Shown here piece after piece: positions 61,501 to 64,000 of a stretch of DNA of 64,000 nucleotides. A program made the translations under genes and the position numbers. Below the pieces are notes generated by a model. The model saw only the letters and a program-made list of their open reading frames with translations. It searched no databases and was not told where the DNA came from. This stretch comes from Triplophysa rosa (taxonomy: Eukaryota > Chordata > Actinopteri > Cypriniformes > Nemacheilidae): the NCBI RefSeq assembly GCF_024868665.1, contig NC_079904.1, positions 20,127,081 to 20,191,080 of the forward strand, given 5' to 3'. Each line of letters starts with the position of its first letter. The stretch's first letter is position 1.

Positions 61501-63267
61501 ACCGAATCACAACCTGTAAGTGTGACTCTTTATTTTTGTCTTTACTTAAAATTAAATTTGTGTGACGTTATTTCATATCTGTGTTTAGCTAACGTTACCG
61601 TTATTTTTGGGGTTGTTACTGTTTGTTTACCTAACGTTAGCTATAAACTCGTTGCGCTAATGTAAGTGTTCAACCATATTAACTCTCAAAGTCTTTATTT
61701 CAAGAACTGCGTGGTGTACTATAGTTATAATAACATCTGAAGATACGAACACCGTACACTGTATGCCGTGATAACTAACTGTTACAAGAGAAGTGTCTAA
61801 AACAGTCCTTTTTCTTACTGGCATCTGTATAAGGATTAAAGAATGATTCGTCAGACTCGGTCTCGAACTGGTAAGGTAAAATCGACGCCATCTCTCTCTA
61901 TACACTGTTAATATCCAACCACCTGCAAACCGTAATACAGTAGTAATGATAGGCGGTCCATTTGCGACATGCTGAACGCGTTTGACCAATCACAGCAGAC
62001 TAGACCATTTGACCAATCACAGCAGACTAGACCATTTGACCAATCACAGCAGACTAGACCATCTGACCAATCACAGCAGACTACACTATCTGACCAATCA
62101 GATCAGACTACGCTGGCGGAAAGGCGGAGATTACACAGATGAATCGCGGAACGAATCATTTGAGAGTCAGTCAAGAAGTAAGGTAATAAAAACTGCTTAT
62201 TATTACGAAATAATAGTATTTTTACATCATGTATGTACATAAACTTGTTGTCGGACACTCCATAAACCAAAATAAGCCCTTAAAAATATTGAGGAATGTA
62301 CTCTTTAACTATGTATTCTGCTTGTTTTGCGTGACTGTGTGTGAAAGAGTGGTGCGGTTGCATGTACTGACCACATTGTGCTTGTGGAGCTTTCAGCACT
62401 AGCGTTTCACTGCACGAGGACACGAGCACATAAACAAACACCATTTGCGGCGATCCGTCAAAATAAAAGTCCGGTTAACTTAAACAATCTTTGCGGCGTC
62501 CCGTCAAAATAAAAGTCCGGTTGACTTGAACAAGTTATAATACACTCACATTTTACCACACCACCCCCCTTAAATTTTTTATAATTTGACCACAGAGTAT
62601 ATTGTTTACTTTAGTAAACTGAAGTAAATCTACTAGTAAAATTGTGCTACGTATCTTAAAAAATAGAACTTGATTAAAAAATAGTACTTAAATTTAAGTA
62701 GACCTAAAAACAAAAGAAAAAAAGAAAATGTAACAGTAAGATACTGGTTTATTAACATTATTGTACATTATACAGGCATCGGTTATAGCCTAGGTATCGG
62801 TAAGTACCAGAAAAAAAATATCGGTACTCATACTCGGTCTTTAAAAATGGTATCGGTGCATCCCTAGTTTGTCTGTAAATATGCACATTTTGCCTTCTGG
62901 TCAACAAGTAGTCTGACTGGGCCATGTTTAGTCATAATTGTACATTTATTCTATGGTCTGACACTAGAAGTAATAATTCCATATAAATAAGCATTGTATC
63001 AGCATGGTTATGTACAACATTATTAGGCTTCACACAATTTTGAAAGCAAGGAGAGGAAATACTGACAACCTGGAGATGTGCTGGCTGTTGAATAATCTGT
63101 TGGTACTGCTGCAGGATCTGTTGTAGTTGAGCATGCTCTTGCATCAGGGCCTGGTACTGAAAGCTGGCCCTCTGATGTTGCACTTGCTGCCAATGTGCAG
63201 CTGCTGCTTGAAGCTGCTGTAGACGGGCTACTTCCGCTGGATCTCCTGCATCACTAATACCACTGGG
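33539..63267 (-). CDS. ylpm1: YLP motif-containing protein 1 (ZAP3), 18 visible exons, N-terminus outside window
   Basis: Nuclear protein of vertebrates, known as a protein phosphatase 1 partner and a putative P-loop nucleotide kinase. Here 1554 residues are encoded. Residues 1-250 are the Gln-rich segment (LQQLQAAAAHWQQ, LQQILQQYQQIIQ, SYPHKDQLQDYEAQW). Residues 251-963 come from one 2142-nt exon rich in Pro, Arg, Gly and acidic residues, ending in LSQRQHEIILKAAQELKM. Residues 965-1245 are charged (TVDYGHGR, YGERIVLRP, VEKKPETKNAEDILKPPGRE). Residues 1246-1400 form the P-loop domain: Walker A GLPGSGKS, then LGLDDYF, TFKKTLDDGFFPFIILDAI and RNIHGR. The C-terminus has KKRVRWADLEEKKD and GFVVGQTDWEKIT. 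All phases join without a stop, which supports an intact gene. The start codon and promoter are not in the window. Confidence 0.96.
33933..34054 (-). CDS. ylpm1: ylpm1 exon Q, 122 nt
   Basis: DKLEGLAGGGKRKRDSDVGM then EDFLQLPDDYASRMSEPGKK R. GKRKR looks like a nuclear localisation signal. Acceptor accag, donor AGG/gtaatg. Confidence 0.94.
34495..34850. repeat. Common fish repeat GTGACCCTGGACCACAAAACC, in ylpm1 intron
   Basis: Starts acgtgaccctggaccacaaa + accagtcac, continues caacaatacattgtatgggt; an abundant teleost family. Non-coding, end not defined. Confidence 0.6.
35053..35104 (-). CDS. ylpm1: ylpm1 exon P, 52 nt
   Basis: GYLPKSKWEMDTSEAKL plus one base. This small exon follows a 7.7-kb intron. 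Acceptor tttag, donor TTG/gtgggt. Confidence 0.93.
35499..36434. mobile_element. Possible hAT-like element in ylpm1 intron
   Basis: Right end ctgtgacaaccctag (36434) is typical of a fish hAT family, and ctagtgttgttaaaagcaca (35499) may be its diverged inverted left end. No duplication; several short frames without motifs. Confidence 0.35.
36643..37408. mobile_element. hAT-type element CAGGGCTCGACATTAACG in ylpm1 intron
   Basis: Ends CAGGGCTCGACATTAACGCT and inverted ...GCTTAATGTCAAGCCCTG; sub-terminal acttgtccg words near both ends. The 8-bp flanks are only similar (agtttgtg / gtttggga). Non-coding. Confidence 0.75.
38330..38866. mobile_element. TIR element GGGTCGATCAGACAGAACGC in ylpm1 intron
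   Basis: Ends gggtcgatcagacagaacgc and inverted gcgttctgtgtgatcaccc, with many gcgctt/gcgcac words inside. Non-coding, 537 bp. Confidence 0.65.
40035..40681. mobile_element. hAT-type MITE with perfect 8-bp duplication GTATTAAC
   Basis: Ends CAGAGGTGGACGAAGTACAC and CTTCGTTACTGTCCACCACTG (inverted relatives) are flanked by GTATTAAC at 40027-40034 and 40682-40689. Many taagtacagtactca words. A palindromic stretch at 40288-40394 (ctttccatagt/actatggaaag) looks like a further small insertion. Confidence 0.92.
41180..41330 (+). repeat. Common fish repeat ATTTATATAGCACATTT
   Basis: aaaatttatttatatagcac followed by ggccaaagtgctgtacagag is a widespread teleost repeat. Non-coding. Confidence 0.6.
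41575..42533. mobile_element. hAT-type element CAGGGCTCCAGAC in ylpm1 intron
   Basis: Ends CAGGGCTCCAGACAAAAAAG and inverted GCGCAGTCTGGAGCCCTG. Flanks share taccat at a small offset. Interior ccatttgctcctaaagggg / gcgatcgccac pieces are typical; non-coding. Confidence 0.75.
42817..42897 (-). CDS. ylpm1: ylpm1 exon O, 81 nt
   Basis: Acidic exon VEMEDFNPSEEEPKAEVKKD then DDDEADL. VEMEDF is conserved. Phase 0 at both ends. Acceptor tgatag, donor CTG/gtagga. Confidence 0.9.
43664..43880 (+). pseudogene. THAP-domain exon remnant in ylpm1 intron
   Basis: Degenerate text aligns with the THAP exon at 61240: FLLPNPKDDD, then CHFTDNFFSN, then TLFGPINISESQPVSV, again followed by a gtaagt donor. The N-terminal Cys pair is lost. 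Belongs to a transposon relic whose other parts (44101-44163, 45109-45180) surround a hAT insertion. Confidence 0.65.
44164..45100 (+). mobile_element. hAT element with perfect 8-bp duplication TTATTAAC
   Basis: 937 bp with ends TAGGGCTGTCAACGTTAACG and inverted ...AATCGATTGACAGCACTA, flanked by TTATTAAC at 44156-44163 and 45101-45108. Complete reference copy for the remnants at 8536 and 29469. The interior near 44500-44640 has a start-like region (aagagttgtgaaaatgg) but no transposase. Confidence 0.94.
45183..45677 (-). mobile_element. Internally deleted Kolobok-like element, truncated
   Basis: Reads inverted against 12918-14177: acgggtgatatgacacagct is its right end next to TTAA at 45179-45182. 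The match continues through ttggccagttaatcagtgca and gtgtggttacacgaggcgtt to catgtctaatacatg (45676). The THAP exon is deleted (a jump near 45490). The left end is lost. Confidence 0.7.
46352..46435 (-). CDS. ylpm1: ylpm1 exon N, 84 nt
   Basis: VANGWESAPPHMVRLDIRSL LQDAAIED, matching the conserved W-x2-AP-x-HM-x-RLD-RSLLQDAAIE block. Acceptor ccacag, donor GAT/gtaagt. Isolated between two large transposon-filled introns. Confidence 0.94.
48190..48720. mobile_element. TIR element copy of the CCCTATTCGC family
   Basis: Left ctattcgcacaagagtagta + ttacatggggacc, right ggtcactagataatgctaat inverted; same family as 29293-30687 but more diverged. Inside the Tc1 relic. A short frame at 48303-48530 crosses it and has no motif. 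Confidence 0.5.
48970..49372. mobile_element. hAT-type MITE CAGGGTATCTGCAGG
   Basis: Left end cagggtatctgcaggtttct; right end ggatccgcagacaccc, inverted with mismatches. Many tttaagac words inside in both directions. The 8-bp duplication is imperfect (acagtata / aagtata). Confidence 0.6.
49929..49950 (+). repeat. (TATG)n microsatellite
   Basis: About five tatg units directly at the right TA of the Tc1 relic. Confidence 0.85.
50740..50823 (-). CDS. ylpm1: ylpm1 exon M, 84 nt
   Basis: VYLAEITADHQTCAKRNIHG RTLKDITK: the NIHGR segment matches the lid/base-recognition part of such kinases. Acceptor tctcag. Confidence 0.94.
50945..51121 (-). CDS. ylpm1: ylpm1 exon L, 177 nt
   Basis: VLEYEYEPEMEDTYRSSMLK, TFKKTLDDGFFPFIILDAIN and FDQFWSAAKTKGFE, the core of the kinase-like fold. 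Donor GAG/gtgagc. Confidence 0.95.
51196..51315 (-). CDS. ylpm1: ylpm1 exon K, 120 nt
   Basis: DKEVECGGAPPRVLGLDDYF MTEVEK...; LGLDDYF is the acidic strand end following the P-loop in this kinase-like family. Donor AAG/gtttga. Confidence 0.93.
51518..51580 (-). CDS. ylpm1: ylpm1 exon J, 63-nt P-loop exon
   Basis: 21 codons encoding VVIMRGLPGSGKSHVAKLIR after Ile. GLPGSGKS is the Walker A nucleotide-binding loop. Symmetric (0,0) phase, so skipping would remove the ATP site without breaking the frame. Confidence 0.95.
51657..51811 (-). CDS. ylpm1: ylpm1 exon I, 155 nt
   Basis: DRRSYSDERPPPSSSVPPST then VEKKPETKNAEDILKPPGRE, a block strongly conserved with mammals. Ends in phase 0 just before the P-loop exon. 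Confidence 0.94.
51945..52102 (-). CDS. ylpm1: ylpm1 exon H, 158 nt
   Basis: SPLGPRPGHRERERDYPSRL ... YERSLENYEHGSSSYA. Acceptor atttag, donor CAA/gtaagt. Confidence 0.92.
52213..52383. mobile_element. Short palindromic MITE in the intron between two ylpm1 exons
   Basis: 171 bp with inverted ends GGGGCGATTCACATTTCGCG and ...GACATGAAATGTGAATCGCCCC. Non-coding. Confidence 0.82.
52527..52695 (-). CDS. ylpm1: ylpm1 exon G, 169 nt
   Basis: Arg/Asp/Tyr-rich: GLEPLGYRDPYYDRRNDPYG, REWERDPYRDKPPLDYEKDR. Acceptor tttcag, donor CG/gtatgt. Confidence 0.92.
52779..52862 (-). CDS. ylpm1: ylpm1 exon F, 84 nt
   Basis: ATVERISYGERIVLRPGPLP then HERLYEK; the YGERI-LRP motif is conserved. Donor GG/gttggt is not a consensus donor, yet the phase fits both sides. 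Confidence 0.9.
52939..53092 (-). CDS. ylpm1: ylpm1 exon E, 154 nt
   Basis: ATNLLSEKGHTPDKPIEVGL ... TKTVDYGHGR; the TVDYGHGR block is shared with mammalian YLPM1. Donor G/gtaagt. Confidence 0.93.
53205..53328 (-). CDS. ylpm1: ylpm1 exon D, 124 nt
   Basis: Completes the split Arg, then ELQETNMTFGEAVNPESIGL and PSLPPGILGLEIPPEVKSAL. Acceptor gtttag, donor CAT/gtatgt. Ends in phase 0. Confidence 0.93.
53422..55563 (-). CDS. ylpm1: ylpm1 exon C, the 2142-nt central exon
   Basis: Starts FEGTRGPRFEQQQQQRF after the split Arg codon. It contains a Pro/Gly/Arg desert with the coding minisatellite (54733-54860), a long acidic and Tyr-rich tract (DYEQDDEYYSSHDEW), and ends at the conserved block LSQRQHEIILKAAQELKMI. 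No stop in 713 codons. Low complexity on both strands creates open plus-strand frames that are not genes. Confidence 0.95.
54733..54860 (-). repeat. Coding minisatellite, about four 30-bp units
   Basis: In-frame 30-bp unit encoding RGRGQGPIPP (or Q at one position), repeated about four times with a fifth degenerate copy. Unit length is a multiple of three, so copy-number change keeps the frame. Confidence 0.9.
55646..56196 (-). CDS. ylpm1: ylpm1 exon B, 551 nt
   Basis: 183 codons plus 2 nt. DMQLQHYELQQQRFAPLFQEW and SYPHKDQLQDYEAQWRQW form the charged/Gln-rich helical part; the second half is Pro/Gly-rich. Acceptor ccctag, donor AAAG/gtaaaa. Confidence 0.94.
56827..58143. mobile_element. PIF/Harbinger-like TIR element with CTG duplication in ylpm1 intron
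   Basis: 1317 bp, ends GGGTCTCATTTATAAA and TTTATAAATGAGACCC, flanked by CTG at 56824-56826 and 58144-58146. Sub-terminal gcgtacgcaca words occur at both ends. A 3-bp duplication fits PIF/Harbinger. No transposase remains. Confidence 0.85.
58306..58601. mobile_element. MITE CAGAGATGGGAAAAGTA nested in the hAT
   Basis: Ends cagagatgggaaaagtatac and inverted ttccttacttcccacctctg; the same family as 40035-40681 (agtacagtaaagta words). Target duplication not readable. Confidence 0.75.
58771..59152. repeat. Minisatellite of about eight 40-60-bp units inside a hAT
   Basis: Units start ctttaaaactgcgc, then acctcgcgctgcacggagag, followed by variable gacgcgcgc or gacaagtttga. Several units carry an extra gcacggagagac. 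Open frames across it on both strands (CTERG, SLCS) are repeat artefacts. Confidence 0.92.
59620..59700 (+). ncRNA. tRNA-like SINE head (pol III A and B boxes)
   Basis: tggcgtaaggtg near 59628 resembles an A box and ggttctaatcc near 59678 resembles a B box; the roughly 50-bp spacing fits a tRNA. The cloverleaf is not complete, so this is a tRNA-derived SINE or pseudogene rather than a working tRNA. Confidence 0.45.
60420..60683 (+). pseudogene. hAT remnant with BED zinc-finger text
   Basis: The plus strand around 60530-60605 reads LRCKVCLKSVASKDCSTTNL LQHLTQ: a BED finger with C-x2-C, then TTNL-x2-HL. It runs leftwards out of frame. The stretch then ends in atctcccagccctag (about 60682), an inverted hAT end. 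In an intact hAT the finger binds the element's ends. Confidence 0.6.
60684..60800 (+). repeat. Partial MITE (GGGATAGTTCACCC family)
   Basis: ccaaaaattctgtcatcatt, tactcaccctcttgtcattt and ttccgcagaacacaaaagat follow the left part of 32681-33337. The other end is absent. Confidence 0.7.
61240..61515 (+). pseudogene. THAP-domain exon of a transposon, intact frame
   Basis: From ATG 61240: MSKRSCVLCSETKSVLFSLP, KEELLRKKWLLFIFQ, LLCARHFTEDCFINLGAFTA and LSLKDVAIPTLFGP, then SSTESQPVSV. C-x2-C and C-x2-H, the Trp, and the terminal AIPTLF (AVPTIF-type) box are all in place, so this finger could fold. An ACCT/gtaagt donor follows at 61518. No downstream transposase exon is visible, and the frame sits in a ylpm1 intron in the opposite direction, so it is most likely a transposon piece and not a host gene. 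Confidence 0.7.
61981..62118 (+). repeat. Tandem repeat with five CCAAT motifs
   Basis: Unit of 27-28 bp (tttgaccaatcacagcagac + tagaccat) repeated about five times, each carrying gaccaatca, a CCAAT-box (NF-Y type) core. Belongs to the THAP element neighbourhood. Confidence 0.85.
62444..62534 (+). repeat. Two-copy direct duplication of 46 bp
   Basis: tttgcggcgatccgtcaaaa and tttgcggcgtcccgtcaaaa each run into taaaagtccggtt; nearly identical tandem pair. Confidence 0.85.
62770..62868. mobile_element. Right end of a hAT element (TAGGGATGCACCGATA family)
   Basis: tatcggtgcatccctag at the right border and repeated tatcggta words; left end not found. Confidence 0.6.
63070..63267 (-). CDS. ylpm1: ylpm1 exon A (first visible), 198 nt
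   Basis: 66 codons, phase 0 at both ends: Gln/Ala-rich helix with AAAAHWQQVQHQRASFQYQ and ILQQYQQIIQQPAHLQ. Acceptor ttacag. Donor CAG/gttgtc is weak, but the fit with the next exon (HLQ-TMPPDMQL) leaves little doubt. Confidence 0.92.
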
Positions 63268-63604
63268 CTGTAAGTAGTAAATGAAATAAATGCTTATCAT
63301 TTGACAATGAAGTGAAAATAATGCAGTCAGTTATGATAATGGCGACTTATGGTTCTTTGTTGGACCTACGCAACAGCTTCTATACCATAGGAAACTTGCC
63401 GGTTTTTATTTATACTTCTGCTTTGGTGTCCACGCCAACAGGCATTGACCACTAGTCATCAGTGTCAATGGGCATTTTCCTTGTGTAACCAATACAAGAG
63501 CCGAGCCAAAGAAGCAGCAGCTTGTTGTGTACATTGATGGAGAAGCATTAGCAGTGATCTTTCTGAATAAATTGTCTAAACAAGTAAACACAGCACTATC
63601 GTAT

Positions 63605-63920
63605 GGCTGGGCAATACAACATGAAAATGTCTCATCGATATAATGTTTTGTATCATTCGATATTGATAATTATTCACACATTTTAATTGCCTTTATTAAA
63701 ACCAGTAGAAAATGAGGTTTGAACATTTTCCCAATAAACTAACTGTATTACTGTTAAAATTCATCGATTCTCATCTGTGCATTTGCATAAAAGGTAAAAA
63801 TGTGATGCCTCGATTTAAAAAGTTGTGAATCTGATTAGAATCTGAAAGTTGCCATTTGCATCGCGATGCAACGTTTCTAACATATTTGCATCTATAAAAA
63901 TCGATTCGTTTATATATATA
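63605..63920. repeat. Fragment of a GGCTGGGCAATA-type hAT element
   Basis: tggctgggcaatacaacatg, atatcgat and gcatcgcgatgca words are typical of fish hAT sub-ends. Borders not defined. Confidence 0.4.
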
Positions 63921-64000
63921 ATTATTAGTAGATGGACTATACTTTTATTGTTTTATATGTAGGTTGATTTCTCTAAACTGTTTCTCAAGCACGTTCTGTC

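Noticed and set aside
61231..61665. Host THAP gene
   Set aside because: Only one exon is visible, it has decayed relatives in the same window, and it sits in a ylpm1 intron; a transposon origin is simpler, though co-option is kept as a finding.
61981..62118. CRISPR-like array
   Set aside because: Units are head-to-tail without spacers; a plain tandem repeat in a fish genome.
1..64000. A defence island, prophage or other prokaryotic system
   Set aside because: Spliced vertebrate gene, fish repeats and no dense coding; the whole window is animal genomic DNA.

Overview
The window is eukaryotic, from a teleost fish and probably a cyprinid-like one. It holds a spliced vertebrate gene with long introns and a dense, layered load of fish-type DNA transposons (hAT, Tc1, Kolobok-like, PIF/Harbinger-like), with LINE and LTR elements. 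The species cannot be named. An 18-base run of N inside a (TA)n tract at 8491-8508 marks an assembly gap.

The only host gene I can support is ylpm1 (YLP-motif-containing protein 1, also ZAP3), on the minus strand. Eighteen coding exons run from 63267 down to the stop codon at 33539. Their phases agree at every junction, and they add up to 4665 nt, or 1554 residues plus stop. The proline-rich N-terminus lies beyond the right edge. The visible protein has a Gln-rich coiled segment, a very large Pro/Arg/Gly-rich exon with a coding minisatellite, a P-loop kinase-like domain (Walker A in a 63-nt exon), and a conserved C-terminus with an RVRW-type PP1-docking motif cut by an intron.

Region by region: 1-7300 holds a DNA transposon tail, a 5' portion of an L1/Tx1-type LINE, and a BEL/Pao LTR retrotransposon whose pol and gag fragments point head to head. 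8200-17800 holds nested transposons: a LINE (minus strand) hit by a Tc1 element and by a THAP-encoding TTAA element, flanked by two direct copies of another repeat, then a hAT with perfect target duplication and a diverged tandem repeat. 20063-26953 is a deep nest: Tc1 relic > TIR element > three independent insertions (two hATs and a short LTR element). 29293-30687 is a three-layer nest ending in a fold-back palindrome. From 33.5 kb on, ylpm1 exons are separated by introns enlarged by mobile elements. The 3' introns are large and the exons between 50.7 and 56.2 kb are compact.

For many DNA elements I could read both ends and the duplicated target bases (8 bp for hAT, TA for Tc1, TTAA for the THAP element, CTG for the Harbinger-like one, 5 bp for the LTR element), which gives exact borders. 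I see no CRISPR array, bacterial operon or phage. Most novelty here lies in transposon architecture and in how elements sit within ylpm1.
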